Source of the DNA: Erythrobacter ramosus
Lineage (GTDB): Bacteria; Pseudomonadota; Alphaproteobacteria; Sphingomonadales; Sphingomonadaceae
NCBI RefSeq assembly: GCF_009828055.1
Contig: NZ_WTYB01000001.1
Location: 697,183 to 761,182 of the forward strand
Direction of reading: 5' to 3'
DNA: 64,000 bases
Shown: positions 1-9,144 of the stretch, piece by piece
How the letters are laid out: each line of letters starts with the position of its first letter
Position numbering within the stretch: the first letter of the stretch is position 1
Program-made: the position numbers and the translations under genes
Notes under the pieces: generated by a model
What the model was told of the DNA's origin: nothing
Database searches by the model: none
What the model saw: the letters and a program-made list of their open reading frames with translations, nothing else

Positions 1-557
1 CCGGCAGCATCGGCATGGGCAAATCGACCGTCGCGGCGATGTTCGCCGAGGCAGGGATCCCGGTGTTCGACGCCGATGCCGAGGTCCGCGCGATGCAGGG
101 GCCGGGCGGGGAGCTGGTCTCGGCGATTGAGGCCGCCTTCCCCGGATCGACCGGACCGGAGGGCGTTGACCGTGACCGACTCGGCCATCAGGTCTTCGCC
201 GACAAAGCGGCGCTCGCGCGGTTGGAGGCCATCGTCCACCCCGCTGTCGCCGCCAAGCGTGCTGCCTTTCTTGAACAGCACCATGACAAACGTGCCGTCG
301 TATTCGACATCCCGTTGCTGTTCGAACGCGGCGGGCACGAAGCGGTCGACACCATCGTCGTCGTCTCCGCGCCTGAAGCTGTCCAGCGCGCCCGCGTCCT
401 CGCCCGACCGGGCATGACGCCAGAGAAATTCGCGCACATCTTCGGCCTGCAACTGCACGACACCCACAAACGCGACCGCGCGCATCATGTCATCGACACC
501 GGCACCAGCCTTGATGACACCCGCGCGCAGGTCGCCGCGCTGATTGCCGCGCTCTGA
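1..557 (+). CDS. coaE: Dephospho-CoA kinase, 5' end cut by window edge
   Basis: Last step of coenzyme A synthesis: ATP-dependent phosphorylation of the ribose 3'-OH of dephospho-CoA in the cytoplasm. The reading frame is open from base 3, where a P-loop reading GSIGMGKS is already under way, so only about ten N-terminal residues lie outside the window; 184 residues are visible, against about 200 for the family. The second CoaE signature, DIPLLFERGG, is present near residue 100. The ATG at 15 lies inside the P-loop and is not the start. dnaQ follows 63 bp downstream on the same strand, a common alphaproteobacterial order. Confidence 0.95.
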   Translation, partial: GSIGMGKSTVAAMFAEAGIPVFDADAEVRAMQGPGGELVSAIEAAFPGSTGPEGVDRDRLGHQVFADKAALARLEAIVHPAVAAKRAAFLEQHHDKRAVVFDIPLLFERGGHEAVDTIVVVSAPEAVQRARVLARPGMTPEKFAHIFGLQLHDTHKRDRAHHVIDTGTSLDDTRAQVAALIAAL

Positions 558-620
558 TTGCTGCAATTTGATTGCAAGCACCCCTTGCAAGTGCCCGAAC
601 ATGGGAGGATAGTCCGCCCA

Positions 621-1325
621 ATGCGCGAGATTATCTTCGACACCGAAACCACCGGACTCGATCCCAAGACAGGGGACCGCATGGTGGAAATCGGCTGCAT
701 CGAGATGATCGGCCGGGTCGAAACGGGCCGCACATTTCACGCCTATTTCAACCCTGATCGCGATATGCCGCCCGAGGCTGAGCGCGTCCACGGCCTCAGC
801 GCCGCATTCCTCGCCACCAAGCCGCGTTTTGCCGAAACGGCGGACGCCTTGCTCGAATTTCTCGGCGATTCCGATCTGGTCGCGCACAATGCCGGGTTCG
901 ATTTCGGCTTCCTCAACAACGAGCTGGAATTGCTGGGCCGCGCCCCGATCAGCCTTGACCGAATGGTCGATACCGTCGCCCTCGCGCGCAAGAAGCACCC
1001 CGGCGCCAAACTCAGTCTGGATGCGCTGTGCACCCGTTACGGGATCGACCGGAGCCACCGGGTCAAGCACGGCGCGCTGCTTGATGCCGAATTGCTCGCG
1101 CAGGTCTATGTCGAACTCACCGGCGGGCGGCAGATCGGGCTTGGCCTCGCGCCGGCCGATTCTGGCGCAGGCCTTGCGGCCCAACCCACCACCAATGCGC
1201 CTTGGCACCGGCCTTCTGCCGACAAGCCCCGGCGCGAACCACGCCTTCATGTTGCCAGCCCGGAGGAGCTGGAACGTCATCGCGCCTTCATCGCCGGAAT
1301 CGCCGAGGCGATCTGGACACGGTGA
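621..1325 (+). CDS. dnaQ: DNA polymerase III epsilon subunit (3'-5' proofreading exonuclease)
   Basis: Proofreading subunit of the replicative polymerase, 234 aa. All three exonuclease motifs are visible: ExoI DTETTG with catalytic Asp7/Glu9, ExoII HNAGFDFGFLNNEL around residue 90, and ExoIII HGALLDAELLAQVY (DEDDh type) around residue 150. The remaining C-terminal tail is where epsilon normally binds the alpha subunit. The start at ATG 621 places MREIIFDTETTG at the N terminus and has GGGAGGA twelve bases upstream. An in-frame TTG at 558 would add a tail with no family resemblance and is not used. Confidence 0.95.
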   Translation: MREIIFDTETTGLDPKTGDRMVEIGCIEMIGRVETGRTFHAYFNPDRDMPPEAERVHGLSAAFLATKPRFAETADALLEFLGDSDLVAHNAGFDFGFLNNELELLGRAPISLDRMVDTVALARKKHPGAKLSLDALCTRYGIDRSHRVKHGALLDAELLAQVYVELTGGRQIGLGLAPADSGAGLAAQPTTNAPWHRPSADKPRREPRLHVASPEELERHRAFIAGIAEAIWTR

Positions 1326-1388
1326 AGCCTAAGCGCGACTCATCGCCTTACATTGGGCTCCTCAACCTGGACGGGAGGACTATACTTC

Positions 1389-1955
1389 ATGGATATTCGG
1401 ATTTCGGGCCACCAGATGGACACCGGCGCAGCCTTGCAGGAACATGCGGCTGACCGCCTCGGCGCAGTCGTCGACAAGTATTTCGACCGTGCGATCTCCA
1501 GCCACGTGACCTTTGGCAAAGCCCCCGCGGGCGCTTTCAGCTGCGACATCGTCACCCACGTGATGCAGGGCCTGATCCTGAAAGCACAAGGCTCGGCCTA
1601 CGACGCCCATGTCGCCTTCGACGATGCGATGGCCAAGATCGAAAAGCAGCTGCGCCGCTACAAGCGCCGGTTGACCGACCGCCATGAACAGGCCGATCAC
1701 GCGCGCGGCGAGGAAGAAGCCGCCTACACAATCTTCGCCGTCGAGGAAGACGAGGAAGAGGAAGTGGTAGCCGACGCTCCGCTGGTCATCGCCGAAACCC
1801 GTGTCGACATCCCCACCGCCAGCGTTGCGGACGCGGTGATGATGCTCGACCTCAGGAACACCGGCGCGCTGTTCTTCAAAAATGCTGGCACCGGACGGCA
1901 TAATATGGTTTACCGGCGCGCCGATGGCTCTATCGGATGGGTGGAGCCGAAATAG
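1389..1955 (+). CDS. hpf: Ribosome hibernation promoting factor, long form
   Basis: Binds the 30S subunit and promotes 100S dimers in stationary phase. The protein is 188 aa: an N-terminal S30AE/YfiA-like domain (about residues 1-100, beginning MDIRISGHQMDTG), an acidic linker near residue 120, and the C-terminal dimerisation domain typical of long HPF (last 60 residues, ending GSIGWVEPK). GGGAGGAC lies directly upstream at the right spacing for ATG 1389. ptsN follows 160 bp downstream; the hpf-ptsN pair is a conserved proteobacterial neighbourhood, usually near rpoN, which is not present here. Confidence 0.93.
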   Translation: MDIRISGHQMDTGAALQEHAADRLGAVVDKYFDRAISSHVTFGKAPAGAFSCDIVTHVMQGLILKAQGSAYDAHVAFDDAMAKIEKQLRRYKRRLTDRHEQADHARGEEEAAYTIFAVEEDEEEEVVADAPLVIAETRVDIPTASVADAVMMLDLRNTGALFFKNAGTGRHNMVYRRADGSIGWVEPK

Positions 1956-2115
1956 GGCCTGAATCAGCGGTGGCCGTAAGGGCGAAGGCCGCACTTCAAA
2001 GGCTCAGGCGGCGGAAGCAGGAGGGGTTTCGCCCCGTTCCGGCGGTGCCTTGAAAAGCATAGCCGGCCCGGATTTTCGCCACCCACGCGCGCTCGCAATC
2101 GGGATTTGCACAAGC

Positions 2116-2577
2116 ATGGACGTCAACCTGGCTCTCTCACCGCAGGCGATTGCCTTCGCCCGGCTCGATACCAAGCCCAAGGTGCTGGCCCGAATGGCCC
2201 AGCTTCTCAGCTCGGCTTACGGGCTGGATGAAGGCGAGGTGCTGGAAAGTCTCGAAGCGCGTGAAGCCTTGGGCAGTACCGGGTTTGGGCGCGGCGTGGC
2301 GATCCCGCATTGCCGCTCCAAGGATATCCGCCGCCCGTCGCTCGCAGTGATCCGGCTCGACACGCCGATCGACTTTGCGGCGGCTGACGCGCGCCCGGTG
2401 TCATTGGTGTGCGGATTGGTCTCGCCCGAGAATGCCGGGGCGACGCATCTCCACGCGCTGGCCGCGATTTCGCGCCTGACGCGGGATGAGACGATGCTCC
2501 AGATGCTCGCCGATGCGCCTGACACCGATGCGGCCTATGCGCTGCTGACCAACCAATTCCTGCGCACCGCGGCCTGA
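2116..2577 (+). CDS. ptsN: Nitrogen PTS enzyme IIA (EIIA-Ntr)
   Basis: Regulatory phosphoprotein of the nitrogen PTS, phosphorylated from PtsP/NPr and acting on partners such as potassium transporters and stress pathways. It is 153 aa, the usual length. The EIIA fold signature GRGVAIPHCR is present with phospho-acceptor His65. The start chosen is ATG 2116 (MDVNLALSPQ), which matches the normal N terminus; the frame is open upstream to a TTG at 2050 but that extension looks non-coding. The enzyme I and NPr genes are not in the window. Confidence 0.92.
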   Translation: MDVNLALSPQAIAFARLDTKPKVLARMAQLLSSAYGLDEGEVLESLEAREALGSTGFGRGVAIPHCRSKDIRRPSLAVIRLDTPIDFAAADARPVSLVCGLVSPENAGATHLHALAAISRLTRDETMLQMLADAPDTDAAYALLTNQFLRTAA

Positions 2578-2593
2578 TCCGCGCCGATTTTCC

Positions 2594-3082
2594 ATGCCCG
2601 GGAGTGACGGATTTCCTTCGGCGAGTGGGGCCCAGCAGCACTACCGGGCGCTGGAGCGGCTCTATGCCTCGGCCCCGGTCAACGCCAAGTTCGCCAGCAG
2701 CCTGAACATCACGGGTGAGGGGCAGTCGCGGTTGCGCTTCACTGTCACGCCTGAGGATTACCACGCGGCGGGCGCGGCGCATGGGACGATCTATTTCAAG
2801 ATGCTCGACGATGCGGCCTTCTACGCCGCCAATTCGCTGGTGACCGACCGCTTCTTGCTCACCACCAGCTTCAATCTGTTCTTTTCAAAGCCAGTGCGCG
2901 CCGGGATTGTCACCGCCGAGGGTCGCTGGGTCAGCGGCCGCCGCCGTGTCTTCGTTGCCGAGGCACGGCTGGTGGCCGAGGAGGGTGACGAGATCGGGCG
3001 CGGTACCGGCACCTTCATGCGCAGCCGCATCGCGCTGTCCAGCCTGCCGGGTTACGCCGCTGACGGCCCGTCCGGGTTGTGA
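2594..3082 (+). CDS. PaaI-family hotdog-fold thioesterase
   Basis: Predicted acyl-CoA thioesterase of 162 aa. The hotdog core is recognisable around residues 40-150: AHGTIYFKMLDDAAFYAA forms the helix-containing active-site segment and FNLFFSKPVRAG the following strand. Substrate cannot be inferred. It starts 17 bp after ptsN and its stop is followed at once by the GTG of the DUF1491 gene, so these genes probably share a transcript. Confidence 0.8.
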   Translation: MPGSDGFPSASGAQQHYRALERLYASAPVNAKFASSLNITGEGQSRLRFTVTPEDYHAAGAAHGTIYFKMLDDAAFYAANSLVTDRFLLTTSFNLFFSKPVRAGIVTAEGRWVSGRRRVFVAEARLVAEEGDEIGRGTGTFMRSRIALSSLPGYAADGPSGL

Positions 3083-3083
3083 T

Positions 3084-3425
3084 GTGAACGACCGGCTCCC
3101 CGCGCATCTCGAAGCCAGCGCGATCCTGCGCCTGGCCGAGTCGCAAGGCGGCTATGCCACGGTGCTTGCCAAGGGGGAGCGGGACGCAGGGACGATCCTC
3201 TTGGTAATGCTGTGTCGCGGAGAGGCCGGTGTGCTTTACGAAAGGATGCCCCAACTGGACGGTTCGCGCCTTTTTATTGCCGCAAAGCGGGAAAACCCTG
3301 ATAATACTCAGGAATTCTCCGAATATCTGGCCCGAAGGCGGATCCAGGACCAAGATATGTGGCTAATCGAGGTAGACATCGCGGATCCTGAACGGTTCGT
3401 CGCTCAGTTGAACGATTCGCGTTGA
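3084..3425 (+). CDS. DUF1491 family protein
   Basis: Small protein of 113 aa and unknown function. It resembles the alphaproteobacterial DUF1491 family: an N-terminal block RLPAHLEASAILRLAESQGG, a central beta segment, and a C-terminal DMWLIEVDIADPERF. No catalytic motif or membrane segment is visible. The start is GTG at 3084, one base after the thioesterase stop; the frame is open further upstream only as an overlap of that gene. Co-transcription with the thioesterase is likely. Confidence 0.75.
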   Translation: MNDRLPAHLEASAILRLAESQGGYATVLAKGERDAGTILLVMLCRGEAGVLYERMPQLDGSRLFIAAKRENPDNTQEFSEYLARRRIQDQDMWLIEVDIADPERFVAQLNDSR

Positions 3426-3617
3426 CGTAAACGGCAAGGTGGCTATCGGCCCCGCTCAATTCCTCGCGCAGGCTGGCAGGGCGGCAATTCGGTCGTAACC
3501 TACAGCACGCAGACGGGGAGCGGCCGGCAGGCTTCTTTGAACCCCCACATCCCGATTTCATCCGGATAAGGTTCCCGCCTGCGACTGTGCGCGCTCACCG
3601 CCTAATTTGTAGATTGA

Positions 3618-4265
3618 ATGCGCCGTAAGACTGCCACGATTGTCGCGATTGCCGGGCTGGCTTTCGCAACCACAATGTTTCCGAGCGGCCGCGATGCCGC
3701 CGCGCTGGCGCAAGCCGCCACGGATCAGCCCACTCTCCCCGCTTTGGCCGAACAGGTCGAGCTCGTCCCTGAAGCGATCAGCTTCGTCTCCGAGCCGGTG
3801 GTGCAACCCCTCCCCGCCGAGACGCAATCGCCGACGCTGACGGAAGCCGGATCGCTCACTGAGCTGGTCGGCATGGTCGATACCGACGCTCCGATGAACG
3901 AACAGCTGCGCTGCCTTGCTGGCGCGGTCTATTTCGAAGCCCGCGGTGAGCCGCTGGCAGGCCAGCTGGCCGTTGCGCAGGTGATCATCAACCGCACCGA
4001 AGACGGCCGCTTCCCGCGTTCCTATTGCGGCGTTGTCGCCCAGCCGGGTCAATTCTCCTTCATGCGCGGAAGCCGGATGCCCTCCTTCCCCACCGGCACC
4101 GCCGCGTGGGATCGCGCCGTCGCTGTCGCACAAATCGCGCATCAGGGCCTGTGGGAATCGGAAGCGGGCAATGCCGTGTTCTTCCACGCCCGCTACGTCC
4201 GTCCGACCTGGAGCCGCACCAAGACGCGGCTGGCGCAGATAGACACGCATATTTTCTATCGGTGA
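3618..4265 (+). CDS. SleB-type cell wall hydrolase (Hydrolase_2), exported
   Basis: Predicted peptidoglycan hydrolase of 215 aa. A hydrophobic N-terminal segment (residues 6-22) indicates export. The C-terminal half (about residues 95-215) is a SleB/CwlJ-like domain with the catalytic Glu in AVYFEARGE near residue 106, VIINRTEDGRFP, and GQFSFMRGSRMP. A proline-rich, low-complexity stretch joins the two. It stands alone with about 190 bp of non-coding DNA upstream. Role in division or wall turnover is inference. Confidence 0.85.
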   Translation: MRRKTATIVAIAGLAFATTMFPSGRDAAALAQAATDQPTLPALAEQVELVPEAISFVSEPVVQPLPAETQSPTLTEAGSLTELVGMVDTDAPMNEQLRCLAGAVYFEARGEPLAGQLAVAQVIINRTEDGRFPRSYCGVVAQPGQFSFMRGSRMPSFPTGTAAWDRAVAVAQIAHQGLWESEAGNAVFFHARYVRPTWSRTKTRLAQIDTHIFYR

Positions 4266-4439
4266 TCCTCGCGGCGTCCTTGTTGCCCTATCGCTTCGCT
4301 ACTTGAGGGCATTCGCCCTTGCGGCGCTGCGCACCGATTGCGGTGACGAGTTCGGCGTTCTGCTCTGATCGGCCCATAGGGCCGCAAGGGCGACCGCCCG
4401 CCCGCAGCCGCTCGCGCGTAGCGCGAAACGCGGCGAGGA
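4266..4439. other. Intergenic region with GC-rich palindromes
   Basis: Convergent gap of 174 bp between the wall hydrolase and xth. It holds a CGGCCC-ATA-GGGCCG hairpin at 4370-4384 and other short palindromes such as CGCGCGTAGCGCG near 4415. Similar stems occur in the gap at 63072-63338. No T-tract marks a clear intrinsic terminator, and I see no convincing small gene. Confidence 0.5.
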
Positions 4440-5234
4440 TTACAAAGAAAGCTGTAACCAAACAGGCGCGTGGTCGCTCGCTTTCTCCCGCCCGCGATGC
4501 ACCTTGTCGACGCCGCAGGCTTCCAGCCGGTCGGCGCATTCGGGTGACAGCAGGATGTGGTCGATCCGGAAGCCGTGGTCACGCTGCCAGGCGCCCGCCT
4601 GATAGTCCCAATAGGTCCACACACCCCCGCGCGGGTTGTGGGTGCGCAGCGCGTCTGTCCACCCGTCAGCGAGGAAGCGGGCATAGGCGGCGCGGCTTTC
4701 GGGCTGCATCAGCGCGTCGCTCGCCATCGCCTTCACCGACCAGACGTCGTCATCTTCGGGGATCACATTGAAATCGCCGAGAACCACGGTGGGCACTTCC
4801 TCAGCCCAGATTTCGGCCATCCGCGCGCGCAGCTTTTCCATCCACGCCAGCTTGTAGGTGAATTTCGGCCCCGGATGCGGGTTGCCGTTGGGCAGGTACA
4901 GGCAGGCGACGCGCACGCCGCTAACGTCCGCTTCAAGATAGCGCGCCTGTTCCTCGTCGCCCTCATTCGGGCCAGGGATGCCGAGACCGCGCTGCACTTC
5001 GGTAAGGGTGTAGCCCGCAGCCGTATCGACCAGAATGGCGACCCCGTTGAAGCTCTTCTGCCCGTGCCAGATCGCGGAGTAACCCAGCGCCTCGATCTCA
5101 GCGGCAGGGAAGCCTTCGTCCTGCGACTTGATCTCCTGCAAGCAGGCGACCGCCGGGCGGGTTTCTTCCAGCCATTCGAGCAGACGCGGCAGGCGCGCCT
5201 TGATACCGTTAATGTTGAAGGTGGCGATTTTCAT
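4440..5234 (-). CDS. xth: Exodeoxyribonuclease III / AP endonuclease
   Basis: Base-excision-repair AP endonuclease with 3'-5' exonuclease activity, 264 aa, the normal length. Exonuclease-endonuclease-phosphatase signatures are complete: FNINGIKARLPRLLEWL at the N terminus, metal-binding Glu in CLQEIKSQD, YLPNGNP, GDFNVIPEDDDVW, RIDHILLS and the terminal SDHAPVW. Divalent-metal cytoplasmic enzyme. erpA lies upstream on the same strand with a gap of 38 bp. Confidence 0.95.
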   Translation of the reverse strand: MKIATFNINGIKARLPRLLEWLEETRPAVACLQEIKSQDEGFPAAEIEALGYSAIWHGQKSFNGVAILVDTAAGYTLTEVQRGLGIPGPNEGDEEQARYLEADVSGVRVACLYLPNGNPHPGPKFTYKLAWMEKLRARMAEIWAEEVPTVVLGDFNVIPEDDDVWSVKAMASDALMQPESRAAYARFLADGWTDALRTHNPRGGVWTYWDYQAGAWQRDHGFRIDHILLSPECADRLEACGVDKVHRGREKASDHAPVWLQLSL

Positions 5235-5272
5235 GGCCGCTCTGATGCCTCAAAGCGCCGCGCGGGTCTAAC

Positions 5273-5605
5273 CTAAATCCCGAAACTCGCCCCGCAACCG
5301 CAGCCAGCGGCGGCTTGCGGGTTTTCGACCTTGAAGGCCGCGCCGCCCAGTGATTCGACGAAATCGACCGTGCTGCCCGCGATCAGATCCAGGCTGACGG
5401 AATCGACCACCAGCTTCACGCCATCGGTTTCCGAGATCGAGTCATCCGCCTCGGGCCCGTCGGCCAAGTCGAACTTGTACTGGAAGCCCGAACAGCCCCC
5501 GCCTTCCACAGCCAGCCGCAGGATCGCGGGGCGCGATTGCTTGCTGGCGATCAGCGCGACGCGCTTGGCGGCGGACGGGGTGAGGATCAGGGGCTCGGCG
5601 GTCAT
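5273..5605 (-). CDS. erpA: Iron-sulfur cluster insertion protein ErpA / HesB family
   Basis: A-type carrier that delivers Fe-S clusters to apo-proteins; 110 aa. The three family cysteines are present: GGGCSGFQYKF in the first half and the C-terminal GCGCG. The nearby SAAKRVALIASKQ and FKVENPQA are also typical. ATG 5605 has GAGAG just upstream; an ATG three codons earlier (5614) is possible. ErpA, SufA and IscA are hard to separate by eye; I prefer ErpA because no suf or isc genes adjoin. Confidence 0.85.
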   Translation of the reverse strand: MTAEPLILTPSAAKRVALIASKQSRPAILRLAVEGGGCSGFQYKFDLADGPEADDSISETDGVKLVVDSVSLDLIAGSTVDFVESLGGAAFKVENPQAAAGCGCGASFGI

Positions 5606-5644
5606 AGCTCTCATTTAGGGCGCGCAGACGCGTTCCTCAAGCGG

Positions 5645-6076
5645 TCACACTGCCTGAATGTAATTGCGCAGCGCTTCGGCCTCGTGCTGCACCTCGTCCA
5701 TCTTGTGCTTCACGAGGTCGCCGATCGAGATGAAGGCGATCAATTGTCCCCCCTCGACCACCGGAAAGTGGCGGAAGCGGCGGCGGGTCATCAGGCTCAG
5801 CGCATCGTCGATCGTCGTGGCCGGCTCTACGGTAATCGCCGGCGATGTCATGATTTGCTCGACCGGCAAATCGAGGCACGCCCCACCATGGTCGGCAAGC
5901 CGATAGATCACATCGCGTTCCGACACGATGCCAACCACCTTGCCATCACGCAGGACCGGCAGCGCACCGATGCGCCGGGTGGCCAGAATGGCAACCGCAT
6001 GGCTCACCGGGGTGGTGACGTCGCAGGCGATGATGTCAGATGAGCCGCGATGGGCGATGATTCGAGCAATGGTCAT
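5645..6076 (-). CDS. CBS-domain pair protein
   Basis: Cytoplasmic protein of 143 aa made almost wholly of two CBS domains (about residues 10-65 and 75-130); repeats of the type GALPVLRDGKVVGIVSERD and FRHFPVVEGGQLIAFISI mark each. Stand-alone CBS pairs bind adenosyl ligands and act as energy or redox sensors; the partner is unknown. ATG 6076 is preceded by GAGAGAGGGAG at good spacing, so the longer open frame to 6208 is not used. It ends 31 bp before erpA. Confidence 0.85.
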   Translation of the reverse strand: MTIARIIAHRGSSDIIACDVTTPVSHAVAILATRRIGALPVLRDGKVVGIVSERDVIYRLADHGGACLDLPVEQIMTSPAITVEPATTIDDALSLMTRRRFRHFPVVEGGQLIAFISIGDLVKHKMDEVQHEAEALRNYIQAV

Positions 6077-6222
6077 AACGACTCCCTCTCTCTCAGACCG
6101 GGAAGGTGCCATGATCGCAGCCAAAAAGCGAATCCGCGTGAGCACTCGTCTTGCACCGCACGTATCAGGCCTTGCAGCTTTCGCGCGTTGCCAAGCGGGC
6201 AGCGGCACGCCATGTCGGGCGC

Positions 6223-6534
6223 ATGACGCGCAAATCCCCGCTCGACGATCCTGTGAACGCCGCCCACGCCTGGGCGCGGTATCGGCAGATCATGAAGGTT
6301 CTCCTGGCCGCGACCATCCTGACCGTGGCCATCGCGATGGGCCTGCTATTTGCCTATAATGGCATGATTTCGGTGCATTTCTACATCGCTGTGGCGCTGG
6401 GGATAAGCCTCACCATGCTGCTTGGCGGCGGGCTGATGGGGCTGGTGTTCCTCAGCAACGGCACGGGGCACGACGAATCGGTCGACAATCAGCTTCCGGG
6501 CAAGGACGAGTTCTGGTCGCCGAAGGATGATTAG
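6223..6534 (+). CDS. Small two-TM membrane protein
   Basis: Unrecognised inner-membrane protein of 103 aa. After a charged N-terminal segment there are two hydrophobic stretches (about residues 24-44 and 50-75), then a hydrophilic tail ending [13 protein letters not shown]. The start at ATG 6223 ([10 protein letters not shown]) gives a normal topology; the frame is open further upstream but that part is basic and unlike a protein. It converges on the ferredoxin-like gene with a 4-bp overlap of the 3' ends. Confidence 0.7.
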   Translation: MTRKSPLDDPVNAAHAWARYRQIMKVLLAATILTVAIAMGLLFAYNGMISVHFYIAVALGISLTMLLGGGLMGLVFLSNGTGHDESVDNQLPGKDEFWSPKDD

Positions 6535-6944
6535 GAGGGCGGGTTGAGGCGGAAGTCCTCGACCGGCACTCCGCCCACCAGATGCTCCTGAATGATCCGT
6601 TCGAGCACCTTGGGGCTGCACGAATGGTACCACACCCCGTCCGGCCACACGACCGCGACCGGCCCTGCCGCACAGATTTGCAGGCAATCGGCCTTGGAGC
6701 GCTGCACGCCCCCACCTTCGCCGCGCTTGCTTTCGTCGGTGCGCTGCGGGCCGACTAGCCCCAGCTCCTTCAGGCGTGACTTCAGAAAACCCCACGCTTC
6801 CTCGCCGTCCTTGCGCGAACAGCACTTCTGCTTGTCCGATACCGAACACAGCATGATGTGGCGGGTGATCTGCGTGCCCTTGGCCGGATCGCCATAATGC
6901 TTGGCGAGCGCGGTTTGCGCCGAGAGCAGTTCCTGGCGGCTCAC
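6531..6944 (-). CDS. Thioredoxin-fold [2Fe-2S] ferredoxin-like protein
   Basis: Soluble protein of 137 aa resembling the Aquifex-type 2Fe-2S ferredoxins. Candidate ligands are in [13 protein letters not shown] and in [18 protein letters not shown], whose C-x3-C-x2-GP pattern is family-typical. Its role may be electron transfer; no partner enzyme is obvious. It begins with GTG at 6944, overlapping the stop of the S9 peptidase gene (GTGA), so translation is probably coupled. Confidence 0.8.
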   Translation of the reverse strand: MSRQELLSAQTALAKHYGDPAKGTQITRHIMLCSVSDKQKCCSRKDGEEAWGFLKSRLKELGLVGPQRTDESKRGEGGGVQRSKADCLQICAAGPVAVVWPDGVWYHSCSPKVLERIIQEHLVGGVPVEDFRLNPPS

Positions 6945-9091
6945 TTCGCCGCCTCAGCCTTCAACCAGCGATCCAGCCACGCGAACACGGTGTTGTGCCA
7001 TTGCAGCGAGTTCTTCGCGCCCAGCACCCAGTGGTTTTCATCCGGGAAGACCAGCAATTGCGACGGGATGCCGCGTTCCTGCAAGGCGGTGAAGCTCATC
7101 AGGCCTTGGCTGTAGGAAACGCGGAAGTCCTTTTCGCCGGTGACGACCAACATCGGGGTTTTCCACTTGGCGACGTGGTTTGCAGGGTTCCACTTTTCGT
7201 AGGTGTCCCGCGCTTCATCATAAGATCCGCCGAAGTCCCAGCGGGGGAACCACAATTCCTCGGTCGAATAATACATGCTGCGCATATCGAACAGGCCGTC
7301 GTGCTGGACGATGCACTTGAAGCGATCGGGCCATTGTCCGGCGATCCAGTTGACCATGTAACCGCCGTAGCTCGCCCCCATCGCGCAGGCCCGGTCCCCG
7401 TCGATCTGGGAGTCGAGCTTGAGCGCGGCATCGAGGCCCTTCTGCAAGTCCTCCAGCGGCCCCCCGCCCCAATCCTTGTTGATCGCATCGGTGAAGGTCT
7501 GCCCGTATCCGGTGCTCCCGTGGAAATCGACCGAGATAACGGCGTAGCCTTGCGAGGCGGTAACGCGCGGGTTCCAGCGGTTCGACCAGGCATCGTTGAA
7601 GCTACCCTGCGGTCCGCCGTGGATATAGAGCAGCGCCGGGATCGGCCCGGTCTGATCCGCAAGCCGCGTGATCTGGCCCCACACCGTGTCGCCATTGGCA
7701 CCTTTGAAGCTGAAGCGGCGGGTGACGATGCTGGCAAGGCCGCCCATGCGGGTGGTCGCCACATCGGTCAGCGGGCGAGCCTGACCCATGCCGTCCGACA
7801 GATAAAGCTCAGCCGGCTGCCCGAGCGAATCGCGGGTGAACAGCGCCCGGCCCCCCGGCAGCGGCACGAGATTTGCGATATGCGCCTCGTTCCCGGCCAT
7901 CAGATTGAGTTCGGTGACCTTGCCGGTCTTGGGATCGATGTTGAAGGCCGGGGTGTCGAGCACCTTTTGCGCGGTGGCGATCAGGTGCTTGCCGTCTGCG
8001 CTCCAGGCGAGGCTGGCGAAGCTGAGGTCGGTGTCCTTGGTCAGATTGCGGCTCTCACCAGTGGAGAGATCGAGCAACTGTACCGCCAGCTTGTCCGCCT
8101 CGTAAGTCGGGCGCTCCATCGCCAGCCATGCGAGATAGCGACCATCGGGCGAGACGACGGGGGTGGTATCGGTCGCCTTGTTGCTGGCGGTCAGCAGCTT
8201 GGGGGCAGCACCTGACAGGACAGAAGCGTAGATATCGAGATTGGTCGAAGTGGGCTCCGCCGCGTTGGAAAGGCGCGCAGTGAAATAGAGCGCGCTGCCA
8301 TCGGGGGTGAAGGCGATTTCCTCTGCCCCGCCAAACGGCATGGTGGGGGTGTCGGCGGTGATGCCAGTGGCGGGATCGGTGCCGTCGACCGGAACACCCT
8401 CGCCCTGCGCGACGCCATTCTTCAGCGGGAAGGTGAAGATGCGGTTGGGTGTGCCAGGCGTCGCCCAGCGGTCCCAGTGGCGCACGAAGCCATCCTTGGC
8501 GTCATACAGCCTGCCGGTGCCGGGGCCGGGGAGGTGCTGCGGCTTGGCATCCGCGCAGCCGAAGGTCGGGCAATCCCGCGCGACTTCGCCCCACAGGGCG
8601 ATGGCGGTGCCATTGGGGGCGAGCTTGAACCCGGCGATCGCGGCATGGGGTGCGTCCTCGACCATCTGCTGGGTGCCAACCGTCCCATCCTTCGCCAGCG
8701 TCACCCGCCACACGCGGCTGCGCTGCGGCGCGCCTGCATCGGGATGCGCGCTGCTGAGGAAATAGAGCTGGCCGTCAGCGCCGAAAGCGAGATCGCTGCC
8801 CTTGAGCGGGAGCGTCAGCGCGGTCGGCGCGGCGCCCGGCGTGCTCAGATCGAGCAGATAGTGGGCGGCGCTGCGCGACAGGCTCTCGGGATCGGTGATG
8901 GTGACACTGTAGACCGCCAGCGTGCCTGCGGCATTGACCACCGGCGCACCCAGACGCGGCAGGGTGACCAGATCCGCAGCGCTCATCGGCGGCGCGGTAA
9001 CGCCCGGGATGGTGGAGGTGTCCTGCGCGGCAAGCGGCGCGGCGATAAGGGCGGCGGCGATGACAGCGCCGAAAGCAGTGAGGTTACGCAT
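6941..9091 (-). CDS. S9 family prolyl oligopeptidase-type serine peptidase, exported
   Basis: 716 aa with a clear signal peptide (residues 1-22, cleavage near PLAAQ), a beta-propeller N-terminal part and a C-terminal alpha/beta-hydrolase domain. The catalytic triad is visible: Ser in GASYGGYM (about residue 574), Asp in GEKDFRVSY (about 654) and His in DENHW (about 685). It resembles dipeptidyl- or acylaminoacyl-peptidases acting on periplasmic peptides. The ferredoxin-like gene overlaps its 3' end; a 53-bp gap separates it from the DUF2497 gene upstream. Confidence 0.9.
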   Translation of the reverse strand: MRNLTAFGAVIAAALIAAPLAAQDTSTIPGVTAPPMSAADLVTLPRLGAPVVNAAGTLAVYSVTITDPESLSRSAAHYLLDLSTPGAAPTALTLPLKGSDLAFGADGQLYFLSSAHPDAGAPQRSRVWRVTLAKDGTVGTQQMVEDAPHAAIAGFKLAPNGTAIALWGEVARDCPTFGCADAKPQHLPGPGTGRLYDAKDGFVRHWDRWATPGTPNRIFTFPLKNGVAQGEGVPVDGTDPATGITADTPTMPFGGAEEIAFTPDGSALYFTARLSNAAEPTSTNLDIYASVLSGAAPKLLTASNKATDTTPVVSPDGRYLAWLAMERPTYEADKLAVQLLDLSTGESRNLTKDTDLSFASLAWSADGKHLIATAQKVLDTPAFNIDPKTGKVTELNLMAGNEAHIANLVPLPGGRALFTRDSLGQPAELYLSDGMGQARPLTDVATTRMGGLASIVTRRFSFKGANGDTVWGQITRLADQTGPIPALLYIHGGPQGSFNDAWSNRWNPRVTASQGYAVISVDFHGSTGYGQTFTDAINKDWGGGPLEDLQKGLDAALKLDSQIDGDRACAMGASYGGYMVNWIAGQWPDRFKCIVQHDGLFDMRSMYYSTEELWFPRWDFGGSYDEARDTYEKWNPANHVAKWKTPMLVVTGEKDFRVSYSQGLMSFTALQERGIPSQLLVFPDENHWVLGAKNSLQWHNTVFAWLDRWLKAEAAK

Positions 9092-9144
9092 GGCGGCGGG
9101 ATTAGCCCGCCTTTGCCGATCCGGCTAGCCTTTGGGCACCAGTA

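Noticed and set aside
4288..4771. Open frames on both strands across 4270-4770
   Set aside because: They overlap the well-supported xth gene or the palindromic gap and show no family features.
6995..8215. 406-codon open frame on + opposite the S9 peptidase
   Set aside because: Antisense shadow of a strong gene with triad and signal peptide; composition lacks protein character. The same holds for 29364-30569, 11646-12770, 14043-14966, 25077-26105, 44723-46030 and 58371-59753.
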